A stretch of 64,000 bases of DNA, from the NCBI RefSeq assembly GCF_000372965.1, contig NZ_KB890024.1:496001-560000 (forward strand), in the 5' to 3' direction. Source of the stretch: Hoeflea sp. 108 (lineage in GTDB: Bacteria; Pseudomonadota; Alphaproteobacteria; Rhizobiales; Rhizobiaceae). Shown one piece after another: positions 43,973 to 54,634 of this stretch. The notes beneath the pieces were generated by a model. That model was not told where the DNA came from, did no database searches, and saw nothing but the letters and a program-made list of their open reading frames with translations. How positions within the stretch are numbered: the first letter of the stretch is position 1; each line of letters starts with the position of its first letter. A program made the translations under genes and the position numbers.

Positions 43973-44344
43973 ATGGCTAAGGTCACCGGCATAGGCGGTT
44001 TCTTCTTTCGGGCAAGGGATCCTCAGGCGCTCGCCGCCTGGTACGAGAAGCATCTCGGCATCCTCGACATCGCAAGGGAAGTCTGGAAGCAGGAGGCCGG
44101 TCCGACCATCTTCGCGCCGTTCAAGCAGGACACTGACTATTTCGGGCGTGCTGAGCAGCAATGGTTGGTCAATCTGCGCGTCGACGACCTCGACGGCATG
44201 ATGGCCGAACTCAAGGCAGCGGGAATCTCAGTCGAGACGCGGGCCGAATGGGATTCTGAGGTCGGGCGCTTCTGCCGCATCCACGATCCCGAGGGCAACC
44301 CGATCGAACTGTGGCAGCCGTCTGACCATGCCGGGCTGGCGTGA
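43973..44344 (+). CDS. VOC (glyoxalase/bleomycin-resistance fold) protein
   Basis: A 123-residue vicinal-oxygen-chelate family protein: IGGFFFRARDPQALAAWYEKHLG at the start, WLVNLRVDDLDGMMAELKAAG in the middle, and the conserved FCRIHDPEGNPIELWQP at the end, with likely metal-ligand glutamate in IELW. Family members are glyoxalases, dioxygenases or resistance proteins; the substrate here is unknown. It is a short single gene between a terminator and the convergent slyX. Confidence 0.88.
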   Translation: MAKVTGIGGFFFRARDPQALAAWYEKHLGILDIAREVWKQEAGPTIFAPFKQDTDYFGRAEQQWLVNLRVDDLDGMMAELKAAGISVETRAEWDSEVGRFCRIHDPEGNPIELWQPSDHAGLA

Positions 44345-44360
44345 GCGTTGGTGGTGGGTT

Positions 44361-44570
44361 CTACCAGTGGGGAGGCTTGGTCACCGGTGTGTCGGGCGCG
44401 GAGCTTTCCTCGAGCGCGAGGAAGCGTTCGGCCAGCGCGTCGAGCTTCTTCTGCATCCGGTCGATCACGGTCCATTGTTGGGCGATCTGGCCGGAAAGCT
44501 CCTCGATCAGGTGCTCCTGCTCCGCATTGCGGATTTCGAGCGTCGTCAGCCGGTCCTCGGGTGTGGTCAT
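44361..44570 (-). CDS. slyX: SlyX family protein
   Basis: A 69-residue SlyX homologue: a coiled-coil protein of the form RLTTLEIRNAEQEHLIEELS, then QQWTVIDRMQKKLDALAERF, ending in the PPHW signature of the family. Function is not established in any organism. It converges on the VOC gene and is divergent from the nucleoside ABC operon. The ATG is at 44570, with AGGAAAG upstream. Confidence 0.9.
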   Translation of the reverse strand: MTTPEDRLTTLEIRNAEQEHLIEELSGQIAQQWTVIDRMQKKLDALAERFLALEESSAPDTPVTKPPHW

Positions 44571-44735
44571 GGTCTTTCCTTTTCGGTCCGCAGCAAACGG
44601 CAACTGCTCGAAATTGAGCACCCGTCGTTCGTTTGTCGAGGGCGCAAAAGCGAGCCGATTGGCAGGGCAGGATGGGCGTGCTAGCTCTTCCGACAAGCTA
44701 TAACAAGAACATAAGAACGTGAGTGGGACGGTCGT

Positions 44736-46264
<1,529 letters not shown>

Positions 46265-46268
<4 letters not shown>

Positions 46269-47407
46269 GCACGCCTTACGCAAAACTTCCGGCCTGGGCC
46301 GATTACGGGCTCATTCCGCTGATCAACCTGCTGGTCGCCTTCATCGTTGCAGGCCTTGTGGTGCTGCTCGTCGGTGAAAATCCGTTCCGCGCCGCCGCCA
46401 TCCTCGTCGATGGCGCCTTCGGCAGCGGCCAGGGGCTCGCCTACACGCTGTATTACGCCACCAACTTCATCTTCACCGGCCTTGCCGTTGCCGTCGCCTT
46501 CCATTGCGGCCTGTTCAACATCGGCGGCGAGGGCCAGGCCTATATCGCCGGCCTCGGCATCGCCATCGTCGCCCTTTCCTTCGACAGCGTGCTGCCGTGG
46601 TGGCTGACCTTCCCGCTGGCGATCGTCGCCTCGGCCCTTGTCGGCGCGCTCTGGGCGCTGATCCCGGCCTATCTGCAAGCCAAGCGCGGCTCCCACATCG
46701 TCATCACCACCATCATGTTCAATTTCATCGCGGCTAGCGTGATGGTCTACATGCTGGTCAACGTGCTGAAGCCGGTCGGCGCCATGGCGCCACAGACCCG
46801 CCAGTTCCTTGAGGGCGCGCAACTGCCCAAGCTCGGCTGGCTGCTGGCCGAATTCGGCCTCAAGGTCCGCCCGTCGGCGCCGCTCAACATCTCGTTCCTG
46901 CTGGCGCTGGTCATGGCCTTCCTGGTCTGGGTGCTGATCTGGCGCACCAAGCTCGGCTACGAGATCCGCACCATGGGCTTCAGCCCGAAGGCGGCGCGTT
47001 ATGCCGGCATCTCGGCCTCCCGTATCACCATCATCACCATGCTGATCTCGGGCGCGCTCGCCGGCATGATGGCGCTCAACCCCATCCTCGGCGACCAGCA
47101 CAACGTGCCGCTCGACTTCGTCAGCGGCGCAGGCTTCGTCGGCATCGCGGTGGCGCTGATGGGCCGATCGCACCCCGCCGGCATCGTGCCCGCCGCCATC
47201 CTGTTCGGCATGCTCTACCAGGGCGGGGCCGAACTCTCCTTCGAGATGCCCAACATCAGCCGCGACATGATCGTCATCATCCAGGGCCTGGTCATCCTCT
47301 TTGCCGGCGCGCTCGAACATATGTTCCGTCCGGCCATCCAGGGCATCTTCGCCAGCTTCAGTCCGAGATCCGTCGGCATTGCCGCCGCGAAAGGGGAGCG
47401 TGCCTGA
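46265..47407 (+). CDS. Nucleoside ABC transporter permease 1
   Basis: A 380-residue permease of the YufP/BmpB type, about ten transmembrane segments. Typical segments are FHCGLFNIGGEGQAYIAGLG near residue 79, LVGALWALIPAYLQAKRGSH and the RYAGISASRITIITMLISG stretch. It forms the nucleoside channel with the next gene. It overlaps the ATPase stop by four bases. Confidence 0.93.
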
Positions 47408-47408
47408 C

Positions 47409-48380
47409 ATGGAATTCATCGACACGCTCATCAATGTCCTGAACTCGACGGTTCGCCTGTCGGTTCCGCTGCTGCTCGCCTGCCTGGCCGGCCTCTATTC
47501 CGAACGTGCCGGCGTCTTCGACATCGGTCTCGAGGGCAAGATGCTCGCCGGCGCATTTGCCGGCGCTGCCGCCGCCGCCGTCTACGATTCCGCCTGGATC
47601 GGCCTTTCGGTCGCGGTTCTCGTCTCCATCGGCATGTCGCTGGTCCATGGCTTCGCCTCGATTACCCATCGCGGCAATCAGATCGTGTCGGGCGTGGCGA
47701 TCAACTTCATCGCCGCCGGCTCCACCATCATCCTCGGCCAGGCCTGGTTCCAGCAGGGCGGCCGCACCCCCTCGCTCGAGCCGGAGGCGCGCTTCGGCGC
47801 CATCGACCTGCCGGGCGCCGATGCGCTCCGCGACGTGCCCGTCATCGGCCAGATCTATTCGGGCCTGCTCTCGGGGCACTCGCTGCTCACCTACGTCGCC
47901 TTCCTCGCCGTGCCCTTCACCTGGTGGGTGCTGTTCCGCACACGCTTCGGCCTGCGCCTGCGCGCCGTCGGCGAAAACCCGGCTGCGGTCGACACGGCCG
48001 GCATCTCGGTCGCCTGGCTGCGCTACCGCGCCGTCATCTGCACCGGCATCCTCACCGGTCTCGCCGGCTCCTACATGGCGCTCGCCCAGAATGCCGGTTT
48101 CGTCAAGGACATGACCGCCGGCCGCGGCTACATTGCGCTCGCCGCTCTCATCTTCGCCAAGTGGAAGCCGGTGCCGGCGATGTTTGCCTGCCTGCTGTTC
48201 GGCTTCCTCGACGCGCTGTCGATCCGCCTGCAGGGCACGCCGCTGCCGGTCATCGGCAAGGTGCCCGTGCAGTTCATGCAGGCGTTGCCGTACGTTCTCA
48301 CCGTCATCCTGCTTGCCGGCTTTATCGGCAAAGCCATCCCGCCGCGCGCCGGCGGCGTGCCTTACGTGAAGGAGCGGTGA
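47409..48380 (+). CDS. Nucleoside ABC transporter permease 2
   Basis: A 323-residue YufQ-type permease. The opening RLSVPLLLACLAGLYSERAG then FDIGLEGKMLAGAFAGA is the family signature, as is RAVGENPAAVDTAGISVAWLRY near residue 196. It begins one base after the first permease and is followed two bases later by the cytidine deaminase gene, tying transport to catabolism. Confidence 0.93.
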   Translation: MEFIDTLINVLNSTVRLSVPLLLACLAGLYSERAGVFDIGLEGKMLAGAFAGAAAAAVYDSAWIGLSVAVLVSIGMSLVHGFASITHRGNQIVSGVAINFIAAGSTIILGQAWFQQGGRTPSLEPEARFGAIDLPGADALRDVPVIGQIYSGLLSGHSLLTYVAFLAVPFTWWVLFRTRFGLRLRAVGENPAAVDTAGISVAWLRYRAVICTGILTGLAGSYMALAQNAGFVKDMTAGRGYIALAALIFAKWKPVPAMFACLLFGFLDALSIRLQGTPLPVIGKVPVQFMQALPYVLTVILLAGFIGKAIPPRAGGVPYVKER

Positions 48381-48382
48381 GT

Positions 48383-48775
48383 ATGTCCCACGATCTGTTC
48401 GAAGCCGCCCAGAGCGCCATGGCCAAGGCCTACGCGCCCTATTCGAAATTCCCCGTGGGGGCCGCGATCCGCTGCGACGATGGCCGTGTCTTCACCGGCG
48501 CCAACATCGAGGTCATTTCCTATCCGGAGGGCTGGTGCGCCGAGACCACGGCACTTGGTCACTACGTCATGGCCGGTGGCGGCAAGATCACCGAGATCGC
48601 CGTCATCGCCGAGAAGAAGGCCAAGTGCACGCCCTGCGGCGGCTGCCGCCAGCGCCTCGCAGAATTTGCCGGCCCCGACACGCCGCTGCATCTTTGCGAC
48701 AACAACGGCGTCGTCGAGACCGTCCTGCTGAAGGACATCTTCCCGCTGGGTTTCGAGGCCGAGGTGTTGAAATGA
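48383..48775 (+). CDS. cdd: Cytidine deaminase
   Basis: A 130-residue cytidine/deoxycytidine deaminase. The catalytic zinc site is CAE (E54, within GWCAETTAL) plus the two cysteines of CTPCGGCRQ; the substrate-binding NIE follows GANIEVISYPEG. Typical bacterial tetrameric enzymes are this length. It converts imported cytidine to uridine. Its stop overlaps the phosphorylase start by four bases (ATGA). Confidence 0.93.
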   Translation: MSHDLFEAAQSAMAKAYAPYSKFPVGAAIRCDDGRVFTGANIEVISYPEGWCAETTALGHYVMAGGGKITEIAVIAEKKAKCTPCGGCRQRLAEFAGPDTPLHLCDNNGVVETVLLKDIFPLGFEAEVLK

Positions 48776-49578
48776 AGGAAGCCGTCGATCGTCTCGTCGA
48801 GAGCCTCGGCGGGCTCGCTCCGTCGACCGCGCTCGTGCTCGGCTCCGGTCTTGGCACGCTCGTCGACGAGGTCGAGAACGCTGTCCGCATTCCTTATGGC
48901 GACCTGCCCGGCTTTCCGCGCAGCGGTGTGACGGGCCACGCCGGCGAGATCGTCGCCGGCCTGTTCGGCGGCCGCCCCATCATCATGATGGCCGGCCGTG
49001 CCCATTTCTACGAACATGGCGACGCATCGGTCATGCGCCCGGCAATCGAGACGCTCGCCGGCATCGGTGTCAGCAAGCTGCTGCTCACCAACGCCGCAGG
49101 CTCGGTCGATCCGGAAATGCTGCCCGGCTCGATCATGCTGATCGAGGACCACATCAACTTCGCCGGCACCAACCCGCTGTTCGGCGAGCCGACGGACCGC
49201 CGTTTTGTCGGCATGACCGAGGCCTATGACGCCGGCCTGCGCCGCGCCTTCGAGGCTGCCGCCGCCGACGCCGGCATCGAGCTGCACAAGGGCGTCTATA
49301 TGTGGTTCTCCGGCCCGTCCTTCGAGACGCCGGCCGAAATCCGCATGGCCCGCATGTTCGGCGCCAATGCTGTGGGCATGTCGACCGTGCCCGAGGCCAT
49401 CATCGCCCGCTTCCTCGGCCTCAAGGTGCTGGCCTGCTCGGTCATCACCAACCTTGCCGCGGGCATGACCGGCGCTGAACTGTCGCATCGCGAGACCAAG
49501 GACATGGCCCCCATCGGCGGTGCGCGCCTGGCCTCGGTTCTTCGCAAAGCGTTTGAACAGGGCTCGTTCGATGCGTGA
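48772..49578 (+). CDS. punA: Purine nucleoside phosphorylase
   Basis: A 268-residue purine nucleoside phosphorylase of the trimeric (PNP/MTAP) class. Signatures: LGSGLGTLVDEVE at the phosphate site, GRAHFYEHGD, LTNAAGSVDPEM, WFSGPSFETPAEIRM and GMSTVPEAI, then SVITNLAAGM. It splits inosine, guanosine or related nucleosides with phosphate into base and ribose-1-phosphate. Co-transcribed with the importer and cytidine deaminase. Confidence 0.92.
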   Translation: MKEAVDRLVESLGGLAPSTALVLGSGLGTLVDEVENAVRIPYGDLPGFPRSGVTGHAGEIVAGLFGGRPIIMMAGRAHFYEHGDASVMRPAIETLAGIGVSKLLLTNAAGSVDPEMLPGSIMLIEDHINFAGTNPLFGEPTDRRFVGMTEAYDAGLRRAFEAAAADAGIELHKGVYMWFSGPSFETPAEIRMARMFGANAVGMSTVPEAIIARFLGLKVLACSVITNLAAGMTGAELSHRETKDMAPIGGARLASVLRKAFEQGSFDA

Positions 49579-49662
49579 GCAGTGGGTGGCGCAAACGGGA
49601 AACGCTGCGCTCCTTCGCTCCTCCGTCGAGCGCCAGCCCTCAAGCACAGCAGGCGACTTCTG

Positions 49663-50982
49663 ATGCTCCCGCAGGAAATCATCCGCCGCAAGCGTGACGG
49701 CAAGGCGCTGTCCGCCCACGAGATCGCGGCCTTCGTTCAAGGCATCACCTCCGGCGCCGTCTCCGAAGGACAGATCGCTGCCTTCGGCATGGCCGTCTTC
49801 TTCAACGGTATGGGCCGCGACGAAGCTGTTGCCCTGACCACCTCCATGCGCGATTCCGGCGACGTGCTCGATTGGTCCGACCTGCCGGGCCCTGCGACAG
49901 ACAAGCATTCCACCGGCGGCGTCGGCGACAATGTCTCGTTGATGCTGGCGCCTATCGTCGCTGCCTGTGGCGCCTATGTGCCGATGATCTCCGGCCGTGG
50001 CCTCGGCCACACCGGCGGCACGCTCGACAAGATGGATTCGATCCCAGGTTATGTCAGCCAGCCCGACCTTGCCCTGTTCCGCCGCACCGTGCGCGAGGCT
50101 GGCTGCGCCATCATTGGCCAGACCTCGGACCTCGCGCCTGCTGACAAGCGCTTCTATGGCGTTCGCGACGTCACCGCGACCGTGGAATCGGTGCCGCTCA
50201 TCACCGCCTCGATCCTGTCCAAGAAGCTCGCCGCCGGCCTCGGCTCGCTGGTGCTCGACGTCAAGATCGGCAACGGTGCCTTCATGGAAAGCGCGCGCGA
50301 TGCCACGGCGCTTGCCACCAGTCTGGTCGAGGTCGCCAATGGCGCCGGCCTGAAGACGACGGCGCTGATCACGGATATGAACCAGCCGCTGGCTTCCGCC
50401 GCCGGCAATGCCGTCGAGGTCCGCAACGCGGTCGATTTCCTCACCGGCCGCTTCCGCGATCCGCGCCTGGAGAAGGTTACGCTGGCGCTCGCCGCCGAGA
50501 TGCTGTTGTCCGCTGGCCGTGCCGGTACGCAGCGCGAGGGGCTTCAGCGTGCGCGCATCGCACTTGAGGACGGCACGGCTGCCGACATCTTTGGCCGCAT
50601 GGTTGCCATCCTGGGCGGTCCCGCCGACTTCGTCGCCGACCCGGAAAAGTATCTGCCGAAAGCTGATGTCGAGGTTGCGGTGAAGGCAAAGCGATCCGGC
50701 TATGTCAGCGCCATCGCCACCCGCGACATCGGCCTCGCCGTCGTCGCGCTCGGTGGCGGACGCACCCGGCCCGAGGACAAGGTCGATCATGTCGTCGGCA
50801 TCACGGGCCTGCTGCCTGTCGGAGCCGAGGTGCGGGCGGGCGATGCCCTGGCTGTCGTCCATGCACGCAGCCCGCTTGCAGCCGAGGTTGCCGCCGCTTC
50901 TGTACTGTCGGCCTACACGATGGCCGAGACAAAGCCAGCAGCCGCCAAGGTCATCGCCAAACGTATTGCGCCGCGCGGCTGA
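49663..50982 (+). CDS. deoA: Thymidine phosphorylase
   Basis: A 439-residue pyrimidine nucleoside phosphorylase. The family signature SGRGLGHTGGTLDKMDSIPG is near residues 109-128, with the phosphate loop KHSTGGVGDNVSL just before and SKKLAAGLGSLVLDVK after. It releases thymine or uracil plus (deoxy)ribose-1-phosphate. It follows the purine enzyme by 84 bases and ends the nucleoside operon; the convergent MFS gene lies 31 bases further. Confidence 0.95.
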   Translation: MLPQEIIRRKRDGKALSAHEIAAFVQGITSGAVSEGQIAAFGMAVFFNGMGRDEAVALTTSMRDSGDVLDWSDLPGPATDKHSTGGVGDNVSLMLAPIVAACGAYVPMISGRGLGHTGGTLDKMDSIPGYVSQPDLALFRRTVREAGCAIIGQTSDLAPADKRFYGVRDVTATVESVPLITASILSKKLAAGLGSLVLDVKIGNGAFMESARDATALATSLVEVANGAGLKTTALITDMNQPLASAAGNAVEVRNAVDFLTGRFRDPRLEKVTLALAAEMLLSAGRAGTQREGLQRARIALEDGTAADIFGRMVAILGGPADFVADPEKYLPKADVEVAVKAKRSGYVSAIATRDIGLAVVALGGGRTRPEDKVDHVVGITGLLPVGAEVRAGDALAVVHARSPLAAEVAAASVLSAYTMAETKPAAAKVIAKRIAPRG

Positions 50983-51013
50983 TCAGCCGACGCGGCGCGA
51001 CGGTTCGCTTCAA

Positions 51014-52228
51014 TCAGTGAGCGTGCTTGCGGCCGAAGCAGGCCACCGCGATTGCCGCCAGCAGCGTCGCCGCACCGCTGTAGATGAAGGCGCTGTTGAC
51101 GCCGGCATTGTCCACCAGCACGCCGCCGAACACCGCACCCAGCGCGATCGCCACCTGGAAGGTCGCGACCATCAGGCCGCCGGCGCTTTCCGCCTGCTCG
51201 GGTGCTGCCCGCACCATCCAGGTCTGCACGCCGACAGGCACCGCGCCGAAGGCGAAGCCCCATGCGGCGATGGCGACGGTTGCCACTCCGGCGGACGACC
51301 CGGCCAGCAGGAGCGCCAACGCCGAGACGGCCATCAAAAGGGGAGCCAAGGTTACGGCCGACCTCAGGCTGCGCTCGGCGAGGAAGCCGCCGGCGAGGTT
51401 GCCGAAGAAGCCGCCGATGCCGAACGCCAACAGCACCAGGGAGATGGTTTCGATGCCGAGCGCAGGCACCTGCTCGAGGAAGGCGCGGAAGTAGGTGAAG
51501 CCGGCGAAATGGCCCGATGCGGTCAGGATCACCAGCAGCAGGCCGACCCGGATCATCGGGTTCTTCGAGACGTCGAACAGGGCGCCGAAGCTGGCGATGC
51601 CAACCGGCGGCAGCTTGGGCAGCGTGGCGAACTGCACGATCAACGTGACCACGCCGACGCCTGCCGCAAGGATGAAGGCGCTGCGCCAGCCCCAGACGTC
51701 ACCGACATAGGCCCCCACGGGGGCGGCGCAGACGGTGGCCACGGACACGCCGGTCAGGATGATCGACATCGCACGCGGCAAGACATGGCTGGGCACGAGC
51801 CGCATGGCGATCGCCGCTGACATCGACCAGAAGCCGCCGAGCGCGATGCCGAGCAGCAGACGGGCAAACAAAAGCGACGGCAGGGACCAGGCCACGGCCG
51901 CGAGCAGGCTCGAAACGACAAGCAGCAGCGACAGTCCGACCATCACATGCCGCCGGTCGATCTTCCGCGTCGCTATCGCCATGGTTGGTGCTGCGATTGC
52001 CGCGACGACTGCGGTCGCCGTCACTGCCTGGCCCGCGGTGCCTTCGCTGATGCCGAGGTCCTGTGCCAGCGGCGTCAAAAGGCTTGCCGGAAGAAACTCG
52101 GCCGTTACCAGGCCGAACACGCCAAGCGACAGCGATACGACGGCGCCCCAAAGGGGTTCGGCGCGCTCCTCGGGTTTTGATTGCTGGAGCGGGATACCGT
52201 CCAATGTTGCGGTCGCGATATCGTTCAT
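51014..52228 (-). CDS. MFS transporter, DHA1 family drug/nucleoside efflux type
   Basis: A 404-residue major facilitator with 12 transmembrane segments of the DHA1 group (AraJ/NepI/PbuE-like). Recognisable parts: FGLVTAEFLPASLLTPLAQD in helix 1, RKIDRRHVMVG in loop 2-3, and LARLLLGIALGGFWSM-like helix 4. These proteins export drugs, sugars or purine nucleosides. ATG at 52228 is preferred over an upstream extension. It is divergent from an AraC regulator with a perfect inverted repeat in between, so the pair is probably a regulator and its exporter. Confidence 0.9.
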   Translation of the reverse strand: MNDIATATLDGIPLQQSKPEERAEPLWGAVVSLSLGVFGLVTAEFLPASLLTPLAQDLGISEGTAGQAVTATAVVAAIAAPTMAIATRKIDRRHVMVGLSLLLVVSSLLAAVAWSLPSLLFARLLLGIALGGFWSMSAAIAMRLVPSHVLPRAMSIILTGVSVATVCAAPVGAYVGDVWGWRSAFILAAGVGVVTLIVQFATLPKLPPVGIASFGALFDVSKNPMIRVGLLLVILTASGHFAGFTYFRAFLEQVPALGIETISLVLLAFGIGGFFGNLAGGFLAERSLRSAVTLAPLLMAVSALALLLAGSSAGVATVAIAAWGFAFGAVPVGVQTWMVRAAPEQAESAGGLMVATFQVAIALGAVFGGVLVDNAGVNSAFIYSGAATLLAAIAVACFGRKHAH

Positions 52229-52273
52229 GATGGCTCTCCGATTGCGGTGCGGTGCAACATGGGGCTGGCGAAT

Positions 52274-52298
52274 TGGCGTTTCCATGCTAGAAACGCCA
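52274..52298. promoter_or_regulatory. Inverted repeat operator between MFS and AraC genes
   Basis: TGGCGTTTC and GAAACGCCA form a perfect nine-base inverted repeat around a seven-base spacer, ending two bases before the AraC start codon and about 45 bases upstream of the MFS start. The position suits autorepression and activation of the exporter. Confidence 0.6.
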
Positions 52299-52300
52299 GC

Positions 52301-53257
52301 ATGAATGACCATTCGTCCAAACTTGTCGGCGACCCGCTGACTGACATCCTCAGGGGCCTGCGCCTCGAAGGTGTCGAGTACGGCCGTTGGGAGCTGAAGG
52401 AGCCGTGGAACATCGAGTTTCCAGCCCAGGCCACGGCGCGATTCTACTTCGTCGGCCAGAAGGCGTGCTGGCTGCGCCAGCCATCAGGCGAGTGGGTGGA
52501 GCTTCGCTGCGGCGACGCGGTGCTTTTGCCGCGCGGCGTTGCCCACGCGCTGGCCAGCGAGCCGGGCGCCAAGTCGTCGCCGATCAACGGCTACGAGATA
52601 AAGCAGATCTGCGAAAAGGTCTTCTGTCTGTCGAGTGAGGGTTGCCAGCCGGGCACGCTGCTTTTCTGCGGCAGCATGTATTTCAATCTCGACGGCCTCC
52701 ATCCGCTGCTCGGCATGATGCCCGACGTCATGCGCACCACCGAGCTCGAGGCCCACGATCCCGGCATTACCCATCTGCTCGAAACCATGGCGCGCGAGGT
52801 CAGGCTCGAGCGTGTCGGCTCCGGCGGCATCGTCGCGCGTCTGGCCGACGTGATTGCCGCCGTCATCATCCGCGGCTGGGTCGAGCGCGGCTGCGGCGAT
52901 GCGAGCGGCTGGATCGCTGCCATCCGGGATCCCAAGATAGGCAGGGTGCTGGCTGCCATCCATCTCGAGCCGAGCCGCGACTGGACGGTCGAGGCGCTGG
53001 CCCGCATGATGGGCGCGTCGCGCTCGGGCTTTGCCGATCGCTTTGCGTCAATCGTCGGCGAAACGCCGGCGCGCTACGTCACTCAGGTCAGGATGCATCA
53101 GGCGAGGCAGTGGCTCGTCCGCGACCGCCTGAGGATTTCGGTCGTCGCCTCGCGGCTGGGTTATGATTCCGAGGCGGCCTTCAGCCGTGCCTTCAAGCGC
53201 GTCATCGGCCAGCCGCCGGGGCATTTCAGGGCCTGGGATCAGGCCCAGGGCAACTGA
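52301..53257 (+). CDS. AraC-family regulator with cupin domain
   Basis: A 318-residue AraC-type regulator. The N-terminal cupin domain (residues about 25-190) includes FYFVGQKACWLRQPSGEW and GDAVLLPRGVAHALA, and the C-terminal double helix-turn-helix spans about 220-310 (WTVEALARMMGASRSGFADRF; RISVVASRLGYDSEAAFSRAFKR). The MGASRSGFADRF form is typical of the subgroup linked to exporters. The ATG at 52301 immediately follows the inverted repeat. Confidence 0.92.
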   Translation: MNDHSSKLVGDPLTDILRGLRLEGVEYGRWELKEPWNIEFPAQATARFYFVGQKACWLRQPSGEWVELRCGDAVLLPRGVAHALASEPGAKSSPINGYEIKQICEKVFCLSSEGCQPGTLLFCGSMYFNLDGLHPLLGMMPDVMRTTELEAHDPGITHLLETMAREVRLERVGSGGIVARLADVIAAVIIRGWVERGCGDASGWIAAIRDPKIGRVLAAIHLEPSRDWTVEALARMMGASRSGFADRFASIVGETPARYVTQVRMHQARQWLVRDRLRISVVASRLGYDSEAAFSRAFKRVIGQPPGHFRAWDQAQGN

Positions 53258-53260
53258 GAC

Positions 53261-53803
53261 TCACTGCACCAGAAGCAGCGCGCCGTTCTCGACCTGATAC
53301 TTCTTCAGTCGCGACAGGAAGCTCATGCCGATCAGCGTGCCTGACAGCGCCTTGTCTTCGAGCACGACAACCGGCACGTCCTCGACGGTGATCCGGCCGA
53401 TCTCCATCCGCCCGATCCGCGCCACTGCTGCCTTGGCCGCACCGTTGGCGGTGTTGACCTCCTGGGTGAAGTCGCCTGGCGCGACATTCACGCCGGCCCG
53501 GCGCGCGGTCGAAAGGTTCATGGCAACCAGCGTCGCCCCGGTGTCGACCATGGCGTCGACGGAGCGGCCGTTCAGCTTGAAGGTCGCGGTGAAGTGGCCG
53601 CGCATGTCCTGGTCGATCACCACCCGGCGACCGGCTGCAGGGGCGGTGGCTGCACTCACCTCGATCGGCCTAGCGTCGGGCGCAGTGCTGCTTGCACTCG
53701 TCCCGAGCAGCGTCTGCACCGTGCCGCCGTGCTTTTCGTAAAGCGATGGCAGCGACGCCGAAGCCGTAGCAAATACGCCGAAGATGATGACTTTACGCAG
53801 CAT
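53261..53803 (-). CDS. Retropepsin-like aspartic protease (TIGR02281 family)
   Basis: A 180-residue protein with an N-terminal signal or anchor (VIIFGVFATASASL), a low-complexity Ser/Ala/Thr linker, and a retroviral-type aspartic protease domain: MVDTGATLVAMN with catalytic D87, and the later GTLIGMSFLSRL matching the family. Such membrane- or periplasm-facing single-domain proteases are common in alphaproteobacteria and must dimerise. Substrate unknown. It converges tightly on the AraC gene (three bases). Confidence 0.85.
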   Translation of the reverse strand: MLRKVIIFGVFATASASLPSLYEKHGGTVQTLLGTSASSTAPDARPIEVSAATAPAAGRRVVIDQDMRGHFTATFKLNGRSVDAMVDTGATLVAMNLSTARRAGVNVAPGDFTQEVNTANGAAKAAVARIGRMEIGRITVEDVPVVVLEDKALSGTLIGMSFLSRLKKYQVENGALLLVQ

Positions 53804-53905
53804 GTGACGCCTCTTGTTCCAGGCGTCACGCTAGCCGGCTCATGGTGTTCGCGGCTTTAACGGCCGGGGCCGACTGCCGATTGCGGTAAACCCGGGGTTA
53901 ACCGC

Positions 53906-54532
53906 TCACTTGGTGCCGTACATGCGGTCGCCGGCGTCGCCGAGACCGGGCACGATGTAGCCCTTCTCGTTCAGCGCGCGGTCGATCGAGGCGGTAAACA
54001 CAGGTACGTCGGGATGCGCCTTGGTGAAGCGCTCGATGCCCTCGGGTGAGGCGAGCAGGCACAGGAAGCGCAAGTTGGTGGCGCCGCGGCCCTTCAGCTT
54101 GTCGATGGCCGCAATCGCCGAATTGGCGGTCGCCAGCATCGGGTCTACGACGATGACGAGGCGGTCGGCGAGGTCGCTCGGCGCCTTGAAGAAATACTCC
54201 ACCGCCTCCAGCGTCTCGTGGTCGCGATAGAGGCCGACATGGGCAACGCGCGCCGCCGGTACCAGGTCGAGAAGGCCTTCGAGCAGGCCGTTGCCGGCGC
54301 GCAGCACCGAGGCGAACACCAGCTTCTTGCCCTCAAGCGTCGGCGCTTCCATGGTCTCTATCGGCGTCTCGATCGACTTGGTGGTCAGCTCGAGGTCGCG
54401 CGTCACCTCGTAGCCCAGCAACAGCGAGATCTCGCGCAGCAGGCGGCGGAAGCCGGCCGTCGAGGTTTCCTTGTCGCGCATGATGGTCAGCTTGTGCTGG
54501 ACAAGCGGATGGTCGACGACGGTTACGGTCAT
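53906..54532 (-). CDS. upp: Uracil phosphoribosyltransferase
   Basis: A 208-residue uracil phosphoribosyltransferase (uracil + PRPP to UMP). Signatures: VTVVDHPLVQHKLTIMRDK at the start, LRAGNGLLEGLLDLVP, the PRPP loop VDPMLATANSA, and the uracil-binding ending YIVPGLGDAGDRMYGTK. It salvages uracil released by the phosphorylase encoded at 49663. Same strand as add, which lies upstream of it. Confidence 0.96.
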   Translation of the reverse strand: MTVTVVDHPLVQHKLTIMRDKETSTAGFRRLLREISLLLGYEVTRDLELTTKSIETPIETMEAPTLEGKKLVFASVLRAGNGLLEGLLDLVPAARVAHVGLYRDHETLEAVEYFFKAPSDLADRLVIVVDPMLATANSAIAAIDKLKGRGATNLRFLCLLASPEGIERFTKAHPDVPVFTASIDRALNEKGYIVPGLGDAGDRMYGTK

Positions 54533-54576
54533 GGCTTACGCTCCTGGAACTCAGAAAATTGGCGCCATTCTATCGA

Positions 54577-54606
54577 CTGGCGCGCCGTCGACCAATGACG
54601 CGCCAG
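54577..54606. repeat. Inverted repeat between add and upp
   Basis: CTGGCGCG (54577-54584) and CGCGCCAG (54599-54606) form a perfect eight-base inverted repeat with a 14-base loop between the end of add and the start of upp on the minus strand. It may be a weak terminator for add or a control site for upp. Confidence 0.35.
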
Positions 54607-54634
54607 CCTTGAACCACAGTTTTGTCGGCTGAAA

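Noticed and set aside
48562..50862. A 766-codon minus-strand frame opposite cdd, punA and deoA
   Set aside because: Shadow of three clearly recognised nucleoside enzymes with intact motifs; its translation shows no family pattern.
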